This document shows, piece after piece, positions 35,933-45,982 of a stretch of DNA of 64,000 nucleotides. Each line of letters opens with the position of its first letter. Within the stretch, counting starts at the first letter, position 1. This stretch comes from Streptomyces silvae. Its GTDB lineage: Bacteria > Actinomycetota > Actinomycetes > Streptomycetales > Streptomycetaceae. The notes under the pieces were generated by a model, which did no database searches, was not told where the DNA came from, and saw only the letters and a program-made list of their open reading frames with translations. The stretch covers positions 1 through 64,000 of the forward strand of contig NZ_JAERUC010000143.1 of NCBI RefSeq assembly GCF_016745505.1, in the 5' to 3' direction. The position numbers and the translations under genes were made by a program.

Positions 35933-36867
35933 TCGCGCTGCCAGTCCTTGGCGACCTTCACGTGCAGGTCCAGGAAGACCGGGGTGCCCAGCAGCGCCTC
36001 GATGTGCTTGCGTGACTTGATGCCGACGTCCTTGAGCCGCTTCCCCTTCGGGCCGATGATGATGCCCTTCTGGCTGGGCCGCTCGATGTAGACGTTCGCG
36101 TGGATGTCCAGCAGCGGCTTGTCGGCCGGCCGGTCCTCGCGGGGCAGCATCTCCTCGACGACGACGGCGATGGAGTGCGGCAGCTCGTCCCGTACGCCCT
36201 CCAGCGCGGCCTCACGGATCAGTTCCGCGACCATGACCATCTCGGGCTCGTCGGTGAGGTCGCCCTCCGGGTAGAGCGGGGGGCTCTCGGGCAGCAGCGG
36301 GGCGATGAGGTCGGCGAGCAGGCTCACCTGCTGGTCCTTGACCGCCGAGACCGGGATGATCTCCGCCCACTCGAAGCCGAGCTCGTCGGCGAGCGCGGAG
36401 ACGGCGAGCAGCTGCTCGGCGAGCGCCTTGGACTCGACCAGGTCGGTCTTGGTGATGATCGCGATCTTCGGGGTCTTCTTGATCCCGGCGAGTTCCTTGA
36501 CGATGAACTTGTCGCCGGGGCCGAGCTTCTGGTCGGCGGGCAGGCAGAAGCCGATGACGTCGACCTCGGCCCAGGTGGTCCGCACGACGTCGTTCAGCCG
36601 CTCCCCGAGCAGCGTGCGCGGCTTGTGGAGGCCGGGCGTGTCCACCAGGATCAGCTGGGCGTCGTCGCGGTGCACGATGCCCCGGACCGTGTGCCGGGTG
36701 GTCTGGGGGCGGTTGGAGGTGATCGCCACCTTCTGACCGACCAGAGCGTTCGTGAGGGTGGACTTGCCCGCGTTGGGGCGGCCCACGAAGCAGGCGAAGC
36801 CGGCCCGGTGGGGGGCGGTGTTCTCAGCCTGCTGCGCAGCAGCTTCTGTGTTCGGTCGAGCGCTCAT
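35902..36867 (-). CDS. era: GTPase Era
   Basis: A 321-residue GTPase required for 16S rRNA processing and 30S assembly. The G1 loop is GRPNAGKST, G2 includes QTTRH, G3 DTPG, G4 TKTD and G5 SAV; the C-terminal KH domain carries GIIIGPKGKRLKDVGIKSRKHIE. The C-terminal end KQLRKLGF is standard. The ATG at 36867 has GGGGAGA 9 bases upstream; the ATG 9 bases earlier directly abuts that site. It lies downstream of the deaminase-like gene (61 bases). Confidence 0.96.
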   Translation of the reverse strand: MSARPNTEAAAQQAENTAPHRAGFACFVGRPNAGKSTLTNALVGQKVAITSNRPQTTRHTVRGIVHRDDAQLILVDTPGLHKPRTLLGERLNDVVRTTWAEVDVIGFCLPADQKLGPGDKFIVKELAGIKKTPKIAIITKTDLVESKALAEQLLAVSALADELGFEWAEIIPVSAVKDQQVSLLADLIAPLLPESPPLYPEGDLTDEPEMVMVAELIREAALEGVRDELPHSIAVVVEEMLPREDRPADKPLLDIHANVYIERPSQKGIIIGPKGKRLKDVGIKSRKHIEALLGTPVFLDLHVKVAKDWQRDPKQLRKLGF

Positions 36868-36928
36868 GGCGCCCATTCTCCCCGATCCCGGCGGCGCCGT
36901 TGCACAGCAGGGCGGGCGGCGCCCGGAA

Positions 36929-37282
36929 TCAGCCCGCGCTCACCGTGGACCGGAGCGTTCCGTCGGGCCCCGCGAGCAGCACCGGAGTACCGGCCCCGCC
37001 CAGGTCACGGACGGCGGCCAGGTCGGCCTCGGCGAGCGTGGCGGCGTCGGAGACGACCGCCGCGGCCTCCAGGGATGTGGCCCCGCTGGCCACGGCCATC
37101 GCGACGGCGGTCTGCAGCGCGCTGAGCTTCAGCGACTCCAGGGCCACGGTGCCGGCGGCGTACGTACGTCCCGTCTCGTCCCGTACGGCGGCGCCCTCCG
37201 GCACCGCGTTACGGGCGCGGACGCTGCGGGCCAGGGTGACGATCTTGCGGTCCTCGGCGCCGAGGCCGGTGCTGTCGGTCAT
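36929..37282 (-). CDS. Cytidine-deaminase-fold protein lacking zinc ligands
   Basis: A 117-residue protein with the cytidine-deaminase fold (TLARSVRARNAVPEGAAVRDETGRTYAAGTVALESLKLSALQTAVAMAVASGA). The catalytic His/Cys-Ala-Glu and Pro-Cys-x-x-Cys motifs are missing: there is not a single cysteine in the protein. It cannot bind zinc in the usual way, so deaminase activity is unlikely. Such degenerate homologues sit upstream of era in many actinobacteria, as here, which suggests a conserved non-catalytic role. Confidence 0.8.
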   Translation of the reverse strand: MTDSTGLGAEDRKIVTLARSVRARNAVPEGAAVRDETGRTYAAGTVALESLKLSALQTAVAMAVASGATSLEAAAVVSDAATLAEADLAAVRDLGGAGTPVLLAGPDGTLRSTVSAG

Positions 37283-37356
37283 GTGCTGAGCATACGAAGA
37301 GCGCCCGCGCCCGCCCGACGACGGGGTCCGTTCACCCGCTCACGAGGGCACCCGGT

Positions 37357-38286
37357 TCAACCCGGGACCGGGACCGGGTACATCGAGCCGCGCCGGCCCT
37401 CGGGCGAGTCCAGCCACTGGAGCTTGGCCTCCGTGCCCGTGTCCGGCAGCGGCGTGTGGAGCACGATCACCAGGTCGGGGCGGGCGGGCACCCGCAGCTG
37501 GGTGGACTCCACGTACAGCGTGCCGACGAGCGGGTGCTGGAGCTCCTTGCTGATCTGGCCGCCCGGGGCCACGTCCCGGCGGTCCCAGAGGGCCGCGAAC
37601 TCGGGGCTGAGCTCCCTCGCCTCGGCGACCACCGCCCGGAATCCCTCGTCGTCGGGGTTGTCCGAGCAGGCGGCCCGGAACTGCGCGACGACCTGGCCGG
37701 CGATGGTCTCCCAGTGCGTGGACCTGGCCCGGTACACCGGGTCGGTGAAGAAGGCGATCATGCAGTTCTGCACGATCCCCGGGCGCATCCCGAGCACCGC
37801 CGACGCCGCGTCGTTGTAGAGCACGGTGTTCCAGTAGCGGTCCATGATGTGGGCCGGGAAGGGCATCCAGGCGTCGATGAGCCTGTTGAGCCCCGCGCAC
37901 ATGTCACGGTGGGCCGGATCGACCTCCAGGGCGGGCGGGTTGAGTCCGGCCAGGACGTAGAGATGGCGGCGTTCGGCGCTGCTGAGCCGCAGGACGCGGG
38001 CCACGGCGTCCAGGACCTGCGGTGACACGGTGATGTCGCGTCCCTGCTCCAGCCACTGGTACCAGGAGACGCCCACGCCCGCGAGGACGGCGACCTCCTC
38101 GCGGCGCAGGCCCGGCGTGCGCCGGCGCGCCCCGCCGTCCGGGAGGCCCGCCTCGGCCGGAGTGACCCGGGCCCGGCGGCTCATCAGGAACTCCCGCAGC
38201 TCAGCGAGGCGGTGCGACTTGTCGTCGGCGCCGGCCCGGACCGTGGTGGTCCGGGCCGCGTCGGTGTTCTGGGCCGGTGAAGCCAC
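37357..38286 (-). CDS. XRE-family regulator with MmyB-like ligand domain (second copy)
   Basis: About 309 residues. The HTH is GLRREEVAVLAGVGVSWYQWLEQGRDITVSPQVLDAVARVL, and the MmyB-like domain contains YWNTVLYNDAASAVLG and ELSPEFAALWDRRDV. It resembles the regulator at 21412-22422 in domain order but lacks the octapeptide tail, and like it is divergent from an MFS gene. The GTG at 38286 has GGGGGA upstream. Ligand unknown; lipophilic acids are known ligands of this domain in other proteins. Confidence 0.84.
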   Translation of the reverse strand: MASPAQNTDAARTTTVRAGADDKSHRLAELREFLMSRRARVTPAEAGLPDGGARRRTPGLRREEVAVLAGVGVSWYQWLEQGRDITVSPQVLDAVARVLRLSSAERRHLYVLAGLNPPALEVDPAHRDMCAGLNRLIDAWMPFPAHIMDRYWNTVLYNDAASAVLGMRPGIVQNCMIAFFTDPVYRARSTHWETIAGQVVAQFRAACSDNPDDEGFRAVVAEARELSPEFAALWDRRDVAPGGQISKELQHPLVGTLYVESTQLRVPARPDLVIVLHTPLPDTGTEAKLQWLDSPEGRRGSMYPVPVPG

Positions 38287-38386
38287 GTACTCCCCCTGGT
38301 GTCCGTGTGCGTGCCTGCCTGGTGGTGCGGCCAACAGGATAAGTGCCCGCTCCCCAGGGTTGTTCCGGCGCGTCCAGGCTGTGGAC

Positions 38387-39805
38387 ATGGCGATCGAAAC
38401 CCCAACTCCCACCCCTGTGCCCGCCGGTGTACCCGGCTCCGTCCCGGCCGCGCCGCCCACGCTCTCCGGGCGGGCCCGGCTGGTGCTCTTCGTGCTGTGC
38501 GCCGCCCAGTTCATGGTGGCGCTCGACTTCTCCGTACTGAATGTGGCCCTCCCGGTCCTCGGCGAGGACCTGGGTCTGAGCCGGTCCGGGCTCCAGTGGG
38601 CCGTCACCGCCTTCGCCCTGCCGTCCGGCGGCTTCCTGCTGCTCTTCGGCCGGATCGCCGATCTCTACGGCAGGCGCAGGCTGTTCCTCACCGGGCTCGT
38701 CGTCTTCGGGGCGTCCTCGATGCTGGCGACGCTGGCCTGGGACCCGGCGTCGTTCCTGGCCGGGCGGGCGCTGCAAGGGCTCGGGGCCGCCGTGATCGTG
38801 CCGACCGGGATGTCCCTGCTGACCACCACCTTCCCGGAGGGACCCCTGCGGGACCGGGCGCTGGGCATCAGCGGGACTCTGCTCTCGCTGGGCTTCACCG
38901 TCGGCATGGTGGCGGGCGGCGTCCTCACCGACACGCTGGGCTGGCGCTCGACGATGGGGCTGCTGACCGCCGCCGCGGTGCTCGTGTCCGTCCTGGCCCC
39001 GAAGCTGCTGGAGGAGTCGCGTACGCCGGAGCGGCCGAAGCTCGACGTGCCGGGCGCCGTCACCGTCACCACGGGTCTGCTCGCGCTGATCTACTCGCTG
39101 TCGACCGCCGCCGAGCGCGGCTTCGGCGGCGCGGACGTGATGGTCACCCTGGTCCTGGGAGTGGCCCTGCTGGCCGCCTTCGTGGTCGTCGAGTCCCGCT
39201 CGGCCGCCCCGCTGGTCTCCCTGCCGATGCTGCGGCGCCGTACGGTCGCGTTCGGCAACCTGGGCGGTCTGGCCACCTTCTCGATGATGAGCACCATCGT
39301 CTTCGTCCTGACCCTCTACCTCCAGGACCTGCTGCACCTGTCGGCCCTGGGGACGGGGCTCGTCTTCGGGGCCCAGGGCCTGGTCTCGGTGGCTGCCGGG
39401 GTGTACGCCGCGAGGCTCGTCGGCCGGATCGGTGCGCGCCGGACACTGGTCCTGTCACTGATCGGCCAGGGCGTCTTCATCGGGACGCTGCTCGGCCTGG
39501 GCGAGGACTCGGGCGTCTGGCTGGCCACCGTCGCCGTGTCCCTGGCGAGCGCCTGCCACCTGGGCGCCATCATCGCCTACGGGCTGACGGTGACCTCGGG
39601 TGTGCCGAACGAGGAGCAGGGCCTGGCGACCGGCCTGGTCACCACCACCCAGCAGGTGGGCCTCACCATCGGCATCCCGCTGCTGGGGGTGCTCTCCACC
39701 ACGCAGGGCTCGCTGTACGACGGCGTACGCCTGGTGGTGGCGGCCGCTGCGGTGATCCTGGTCGCGACGGGCCTCGTGGTGGCGGCCGGCCTGCGGCGGA
39801 CCTGA
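38387..39805 (+). CDS. MFS multidrug-type transporter (DHA2-like), second pair
   Basis: A 472-residue protein with about 14 membrane segments. The first helix LDFSVLNVALPVLGEDL and GRIADLYGRRRLFLTG are DHA2 hallmarks. It is divergent from an MmyB-type regulator gene, with CTGGT repeats in the region between (38296-38325). It probably exports a hydrophobic compound. An in-frame GTG 6 bases before the ATG is also possible. Confidence 0.85.
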   Translation: MAIETPTPTPVPAGVPGSVPAAPPTLSGRARLVLFVLCAAQFMVALDFSVLNVALPVLGEDLGLSRSGLQWAVTAFALPSGGFLLLFGRIADLYGRRRLFLTGLVVFGASSMLATLAWDPASFLAGRALQGLGAAVIVPTGMSLLTTTFPEGPLRDRALGISGTLLSLGFTVGMVAGGVLTDTLGWRSTMGLLTAAAVLVSVLAPKLLEESRTPERPKLDVPGAVTVTTGLLALIYSLSTAAERGFGGADVMVTLVLGVALLAAFVVVESRSAAPLVSLPMLRRRTVAFGNLGGLATFSMMSTIVFVLTLYLQDLLHLSALGTGLVFGAQGLVSVAAGVYAARLVGRIGARRTLVLSLIGQGVFIGTLLGLGEDSGVWLATVAVSLASACHLGAIIAYGLTVTSGVPNEEQGLATGLVTTTQQVGLTIGIPLLGVLSTTQGSLYDGVRLVVAAAAVILVATGLVVAAGLRRT

Positions 39806-39818
39806 CGGCGCGGGGCCC

Positions 39819-40172
39819 CTACGGCCGGTCCAGGCGCAGCCGTTCCGCCTTGGGGAGCCCGGCCACCACCAGGTCGTAGCTGTCCTCCACGAGCTCCCGG
39901 ACCATCCGGTCCGGGAGCTCGGAGACCGTCACGGTGTTCCAGTGCCGCTTGTTCAGGTGCCAGCCGGGGACGACGGCCGGGTGCTCCTTGCGGAGCCGCA
40001 GCGCCTCGTCCGGATCGCACTTGAGGCTGACCTTCAGGGGCCGTGCGTCGAGCACGCTCAGCGCGAACATCTTTCCCAGGACCTTGAAGACCGAGGCGTC
40101 GGGCCCGAACGGGAACTCCTCCGCGCTCGCGTTGAACTCCAGACAGAACGCGCGCAGTTCCTGGGGGGTCAT
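39819..40172 (-). CDS. MmcQ/YjbR-family DNA-binding-like protein
   Basis: A 117-residue protein with the YjbR fold: FCLEFNASAEEFPFGPDASVFKVLGKMFAL, LKVSLKCDPDEALRLRKEHPAVVPGWHLNKRHWNTV and ELVEDSYDLVVAGLP. The family (MmcQ/YjbR) has a CyaY-like fold and an unproven DNA-binding role. Its start overlaps the stop of the HCC-family gene by 4 bases, so it is translated as the last gene of the phoH-ybeY operon. Confidence 0.85.
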   Translation of the reverse strand: MTPQELRAFCLEFNASAEEFPFGPDASVFKVLGKMFALSVLDARPLKVSLKCDPDEALRLRKEHPAVVPGWHLNKRHWNTVTVSELPDRMVRELVEDSYDLVVAGLPKAERLRLDRP

Positions 40173-41452
40173 GACGGCTCCGTTCCCTCCGGCTCCACCA
40201 GCACGGTGACGATCTTGTTCCTGCGGCCCGCCGGGGACTCCGCGGTGAGGCGGAGCTTACGGCCGTCGGGGAGGTCGACGATCGAGGAGGCCCCGGAGAT
40301 CGGGACCCGCCCGAGCGCCTTGGCCAGCAGACCGCCGACCGTCTCGACGTCCTCGTCGTCGTAGGCGTCGAGGCCGAACAGCTCCCCGAGGTCGCCGATG
40401 TCGAGCCGGGCGGTCACCCGGAAGCAGCCGTTCTCCAGCTCCTGGACGGGCGGGAGTTCGCGGTCGTACTCGTCGGTGATCTCGCCGACGATCTCCTCCA
40501 GGATGTCCTCGATGGTGACGATGCCGGCCGTGCCGCCGTACTCGTCGATGACGACGGCGACGTGGCTGCGGTCCTGCTGCATCTCGCGCAGCAGGTCACC
40601 GGCGTTCTTCGTGTCGGGGACGAACGCGGCGGGGCGCATCGCCGTGGAGACGAGGTCCGCCTCCGCGTCCCGGTTGATGTGCGTCTTGCGGACGAGGTCC
40701 TTGAGATAGACGATCCCGACGATGTCGTCCTCGTTCTCCCCGGTGACCGGGATCCGCGAGAAGCCGGAGCGCAGCGCGAGGGTCAGCGCCTGACGGACCG
40801 TCTTGTAGCGCTCGATGCAGACCAGGTCGGTGCGGGGCACCATCACCTCGCGTACGAGGGTGTCGCCGAGCTCGAAGACGGAGTGCACCATGCGGCGCTC
40901 CTCGTCCTCGATCAGCGACTCCTGCTCGGCGAGGTCGACCATGGCGCGCAGCTCCGCCTCGCTGGCGAAGGGGCCCTTGCGGAAGCCCTTGCCGGGGGTC
41001 AGCGCGTTACCGATGAGGATCAGCAGCTGCGGGACCGGGCCCATGATCCTGGCCAGCGGCAGCAGGACGTACGCCGCGGCCGTGGCCGTGTTCAGCGGGT
41101 GCTGGCGGCCGATGGTGCGCGGGGAGACCCCGATGGCGACGTAGCTGACGAGGACCATCACGCCCATGGCGACGGCCAGCGCCTGCCAGGTCTCCTGGAA
41201 CTCGTTGAGGCAGGCGTACGTGACGAGCACCCCGGCCGACATCTCGCAGGCGACCCGGACGAGCAGGGCCACGTTGAGATAGCGGGTGGGGTCGGCGGCG
41301 ACCTGTTCCAGCTTGGCGCTGCCGCGCCGCCCCGCGCGGACGGCCTCCGCCGCCCGGAAGCTGGACGTGCGCGCGATGCCGGCCTCGGCGCAGGCGGCGA
41401 GCCAGCCGACGACGAGCAGCAGCACCGCGCCGGAGATGAGGGGGACGCTCAC
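40169..41452 (-). CDS. Hemolysin C/CorC-type membrane protein with CBS domains
   Basis: A 427-residue protein: an N-terminal DUF21/CNNM membrane domain with about four helices, two CBS domains (VREVMVPRTDLVCIERYKTVRQALTLALRSGFSRIPV and STAMRPAAFVPDTKNAGDLLREMQQDRSHVAVVIDEYGGTAGIVTIEDILEEIVGEI) and a C-terminal CorC/HlyC domain. CorC proteins are linked to magnesium efflux, with ATP bound by the CBS pair. The GTG start overlaps the ybeY stop (GTGA). Placement after ybeY is conserved in bacteria. Confidence 0.9.
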   Translation of the reverse strand: MSVPLISGAVLLLVVGWLAACAEAGIARTSSFRAAEAVRAGRRGSAKLEQVAADPTRYLNVALLVRVACEMSAGVLVTYACLNEFQETWQALAVAMGVMVLVSYVAIGVSPRTIGRQHPLNTATAAAYVLLPLARIMGPVPQLLILIGNALTPGKGFRKGPFASEAELRAMVDLAEQESLIEDEERRMVHSVFELGDTLVREVMVPRTDLVCIERYKTVRQALTLALRSGFSRIPVTGENEDDIVGIVYLKDLVRKTHINRDAEADLVSTAMRPAAFVPDTKNAGDLLREMQQDRSHVAVVIDEYGGTAGIVTIEDILEEIVGEITDEYDRELPPVQELENGCFRVTARLDIGDLGELFGLDAYDDEDVETVGGLLAKALGRVPISGASSIVDLPDGRKLRLTAESPAGRRNKIVTVLVEPEGTEPS

Positions 41453-41946
41453 GAGACGGTGGGGGCGGGGGACGGACCGGTCAGGCCGCGCTCACCGCGC
41501 CAGCCGTCGACGATCGCCGCCTGGAGGCCGAACATCTCGGCCTTCTCGTCCGGCTCCTCGTGGTCGTACCCGAGGAGGTGCAGCACTCCGTGGACGGTGA
41601 GGAGCTGGAGCTCCTCGTCCATCGAGTGCTGCGTCTCGGCGTCCTCGCCCTGCTTCTTCGCGACCTCGGGGCAGAGCACGATGTCGCCGAGGAGCCCCTG
41701 CGGGGGCTCCTCCTCGTCCTTGGCCGGGGGACGGAGCTCGTCCATCGGGAAGGACATGACGTCCGTCGGGCCGGGGAGGTCCATCCACTGGATGTGGAGC
41801 TGCTCCATGGCGGCGGTGTCCACCACGATCACCGAGAGTTCGGACAGCGGGTGGATCCGCATCCGGGCGAGGGCGTAGCGGGCGATGTCGAGGATCGCCT
41901 GCTCGTCGACCTCGGTTCCGGACTCGTTGTTGACGTCGATCGACAT
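41449..41946 (-). CDS. ybeY: Endoribonuclease YbeY
   Basis: A 165-residue zinc RNase for rRNA 3' end maturation and ribosome quality control. The metal site is HGVLHLLGYDHEEP (H-x3-H-x5-H). The region before it is LLGDIVLCPEVA and the early part MSIDVNNESGTEVDE. The gene lies 12 bases after phoH and overlaps the HCC gene by 4 bases. Confidence 0.95.
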   Translation of the reverse strand: MSIDVNNESGTEVDEQAILDIARYALARMRIHPLSELSVIVVDTAAMEQLHIQWMDLPGPTDVMSFPMDELRPPAKDEEEPPQGLLGDIVLCPEVAKKQGEDAETQHSMDEELQLLTVHGVLHLLGYDHEEPDEKAEMFGLQAAIVDGWRGERGLTGPSPAPTVS

Positions 41947-41958
41947 GGTGCGCTGCGA

Positions 41959-42987
<1,029 letters not shown>

Positions 42988-43146
42988 GGGCCGGCCCTCG
43001 GGCCTGCGCATACCTCCCGTTGCAGGGCAGTCGCTGCTCGACCGCCTCTGGACTACCAGCGTACGACTCCCCACCGACAACACCGAGCGGTTTTACCCGG
43101 TGATCGTCGGCATCGGGATCATCCGCACCCGGAGTTCATCGGCCCT

Positions 43147-44244
43147 TCACTGCCGGAAGCCGATGGTCGGCACGGCCCGGCGCAGCGGCCACGCCCTGCT
43201 CGTGGCCGGCAGCAGCTCCTCCAGGAAGGCGTAGCGCTCCAGCGCCGCCGGGTCCTGGCCGGCGGCGGTGCGTACCTGCTGCCACCAGCCGGCGATCTCC
43301 GCCCATCCGGGTGCGGACAGCGATCCGCCGAACTCCTGCACGGACAGGGCGGCCGTCAGCCCGGCGAAGGCGAGGCGGTCGGCGAGCGGCCAGCCGGCCA
43401 GCGTCCCGGTGACGAAGCCGGCGACGAAGACGTCCCCGGCCCCGGTGGGGTCCAGGGCCTCCACCGCGATGGCGGGCACCTCGGCGGCCGCCCCGGTCTC
43501 CCGGTCCACCGCGTACGCGCCGTCCGCCCCCAGGGTCACCACGGCGAGGGGGACCCGTTCGGCCAGGGCGTGGGCGGCGGCGCGCGGGCAGTCGGTGCGG
43601 GTGTAGCGCATGGCCTCCTCGGCGTTGGGCAGGAACGCCAGGCAGTGCCCGAGGTCGGGCAGGGCGTCCAGGTCCCAGCGGCCGGTCTCGTCCCAGCCGA
43701 CGTCGGCGAAGACCATCGCGCCGTTACGGGCGGCCCCGGCCACCCAGGGCTCGCTGCGGCCCGGGGTCAGTGAGGCGACGGCGGCGCGGGCGCGCGGCGG
43801 GCAGTCCGGGAAGGCGCGGCCGGGCGGCACGGAGCCGTCGGGGGCCTCGTGGCCGTGCGAGACCATCGTCCGCTCGCCCTCGTACGCCATGGAGACGGTG
43901 ACGGGCGAGTGCCAGCCGGGGACTGTGCGCGACATGGACAGATCGATGCCCTCGCCCTGTTCGAGTGCGTCCCAGCAGTACTCGCCGTAGTGGTCGTCGC
44001 CGAACGCGGCGGCCAGCGAGGTGTGCAGGCCGAGCCGGGCGAGGGCGGTGGCCATGTTGGCGACGCCTCCGGGGCTGGAGCCCATCCCCCGGGCCCAGGA
44101 CTCGGTCCCGCGCACCGGTGCGCTGTCCAGGCCGGTGAAGATGATGTCGAGGAAGACCGTGCCGGTCAGGAAGACGTCACAGGCCGGGTCCTGCGGGGCA
44201 CGCAGCCCGAGCAGCGGGTCGATGCCTGGATCAGCTGTACTCAC
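43147..44244 (-). CDS. PfkB-family carbohydrate kinase
   Basis: A 365-residue ribokinase-type sugar kinase. The substrate motif is SSPGGVANMATALARLGLHTSLAAAFGDDHYGEY, and the ATP/anion hole is DPTGAGDVFVAGFVTG with the catalytic Asp. Substrates of this family range from sugars to nucleosides; nothing here tells which. The start is the GTG at 44244, divergent from an MFS gene; a perfect Crp-type box lies between them. Crp control fits a catabolic kinase. Confidence 0.85.
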   Translation of the reverse strand: MSTADPGIDPLLGLRAPQDPACDVFLTGTVFLDIIFTGLDSAPVRGTESWARGMGSSPGGVANMATALARLGLHTSLAAAFGDDHYGEYCWDALEQGEGIDLSMSRTVPGWHSPVTVSMAYEGERTMVSHGHEAPDGSVPPGRAFPDCPPRARAAVASLTPGRSEPWVAGAARNGAMVFADVGWDETGRWDLDALPDLGHCLAFLPNAEEAMRYTRTDCPRAAAHALAERVPLAVVTLGADGAYAVDRETGAAAEVPAIAVEALDPTGAGDVFVAGFVTGTLAGWPLADRLAFAGLTAALSVQEFGGSLSAPGWAEIAGWWQQVRTAAGQDPAALERYAFLEELLPATSRAWPLRRAVPTIGFRQ

Positions 44245-44623
44245 CGTGCGCTCCCGGCCGTGGCAGATCTGAACAGTGCGAACTGCGGCCAGTGTGCCGG
44301 ATCCGCCGCCCCTTCCGGAGGGCCCGCGCCGCACCGCGCGGATCCACTCCCACCTGCATAAACATGCGCAGCTACCCGGCTCTGTGGCGCATAAACCTGA
44401 GTGTGACCCGGATCACATCGAGCCGACTTTCCGTCGGCTGGGCGCGCTTGATACAAATTGGCCCGCGAGCACCGATCCGGACGGTTGACGACGAGTGCCG
44501 CTTCTCCCGCGTTTTCTCGCTCCACCCTCCCCTGCCTTGCCCCGCTCCACCCTCCCCGCGTCACCTCTGCCTTACCCTCCCCTGCCTTCTTCTGCCGCCT
44601 CCGGCATGTCTTCAGGAACGCCC
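44245..44623. other. Divergent control region with Crp-like box and pyrimidine tract
   Basis: No gene is seen in these 379 bases. A Crp-type box is at 44402-44417; the stretch 44496-44600 is nearly all C and T on the plus strand with the repeat CGCTCCACCCTCCCC at 44518 and 44543. Confidence 0.7.
44402..44417. promoter_or_regulatory. Crp-type operator TGTGA-N6-TCACA
   Basis: TGTGACCCGGATCACA has both perfect Crp half-sites, 158 bases upstream of the PfkB kinase start and 207 bases upstream of the MFS start. Confidence 0.6.
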
Positions 44624-45982
44624 ATGTCCTCGCGCCCTCGCGCCGCGTGGCCTCTGGTAGCCGTGTTCACCGCCGGTTACCTCGCCGCCTATCTGCTCCC
44701 CACCATCGTCGGCCGCCTCAGCACCTACCTGGGCCTGACCTCCGCCCAGGCGGGCCTGGTCGGCAGCGCCCTGCTGGTCAGCTCGGCCTCGGCCGGCTTC
44801 GCGCTGGCAGGACGCGTCGAGACATTCGGATCGCGGAGACCGGCGCGCGCGGGGCTGCTGCTCGCCGCCCTCGGCTACGGCTGCGCGGCGCTCACCACCT
44901 CGATGCCGCTGATCGTCGCCGGCGTCGTGGTCGGCGGCTTCGGCTCCGGCACGGCGACCGCCGTCGCCGCGTCCGGCATCGCCGCGCAGCGCGACCCGCA
45001 CCGGACCTCGTCGCTCGGGCTGCTCAGCGTCTCGGCGACGGCGGGTGCCCTCTACCTGACCACCCCTCATCTGGGCGGCGGCCACCGGCTGCCGTTCGCC
45101 TCCATCGCGCTGGTCGCCCTGCTGGTCTGGCCCGCGACCTCCCGGCTGGGCGGTTCCGTCCCGGCCGGCGGGACGTCCCCGGTGCAGGGACGGCTGCCGC
45201 ACCGGCGGTCGGGTCTGGTGCTGGCCGGCGGGATGCTCGTCTGGTCCATGGCGCAGAACGCCCTGTGGGGGGTGAGCAGCCGCATCGGTGCCGAGCAGGT
45301 CGGCCTCTCCGAGGTGGCCGTCGGCGCGGTGTTCGCCGCCGCGCTGGGAGCGGGACTGCTCGGCGTGATGGGCGCGGGCATGCTGGGCGCCCGGCTCGGC
45401 CGGGCGGTGCCGATCGGCCTCGGGACGATGATCATCGCGGGGAGCATCGTGCTCAGCTCCTCAGCCGAGGACCTGGGGTCGTTCGCGACCGGTGAGATCG
45501 CCTGGAACACCTTCTACCCGGTGGTCCTGTCGTATCTGATCGGGCTCGCGGCCTCACTGGACGTGCGCGGCCGCTGGGCGGTCCTCGCGGGCTCGGCGGC
45601 ATCCGTCGGCACGGCCTGCGGCCCCCTCCTCGGCAGTGTGCTCTCCGAGCAGGCCGGCTACGCGGTGATGGGCCTGATCCTGGGGGCCGCCACGCTCCTG
45701 GTCGCGGCCCCCGTCACGGCGGTGGCGCTGCACACCGGCGGCCGGCCGCTGGTGCCCGGCTCCGTACGGCGCAGGGGTGGTGCGCCTGCCGCGCTGCTGG
45801 CCGCCACCACCAACAGCCTGTCCGGCGCGGTGCCCAAGCTGGGCGCGCCGGAGCAGGCGGTCGCGGAGCTCAGCCTGCCCGCGCTGCGGCGCAGGCGGCT
45901 GGGCCGGAGCGCGTTCCGTACGGCGGGACCGGCCGGCGGTGCCGGTCAGTCGAACGCGTACGCCTCGACCTCGGAGAGGTAG
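44624..45982 (+). CDS. MFS transporter (third)
   Basis: A 452-residue protein with about 11-12 membrane segments (MSSRPRAAWPLVAVFTAGYLAAYLLPTIVGRLSTYLGLTSAQAGLVGSALL ... AALGYGCAALTTSMPLIVAGVVVGGFGSG). The motifs are weak, and the substrate is unknown. An Ala/Arg-rich cytosolic tail of about 65 residues follows the last helix. The ATG at 44624 has AGGAA 6 bases upstream; an ATG 18 bases earlier lacks one. Its 3' end overlaps the convergent deaminase gene by 37 bases. The carrier may feed the divergent PfkB kinase. Confidence 0.75.
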   Translation: MSSRPRAAWPLVAVFTAGYLAAYLLPTIVGRLSTYLGLTSAQAGLVGSALLVSSASAGFALAGRVETFGSRRPARAGLLLAALGYGCAALTTSMPLIVAGVVVGGFGSGTATAVAASGIAAQRDPHRTSSLGLLSVSATAGALYLTTPHLGGGHRLPFASIALVALLVWPATSRLGGSVPAGGTSPVQGRLPHRRSGLVLAGGMLVWSMAQNALWGVSSRIGAEQVGLSEVAVGAVFAAALGAGLLGVMGAGMLGARLGRAVPIGLGTMIIAGSIVLSSSAEDLGSFATGEIAWNTFYPVVLSYLIGLAASLDVRGRWAVLAGSAASVGTACGPLLGSVLSEQAGYAVMGLILGAATLLVAAPVTAVALHTGGRPLVPGSVRRRGGAPAALLAATTNSLSGAVPKLGAPEQAVAELSLPALRRRRLGRSAFRTAGPAGGAGQSNAYASTSER

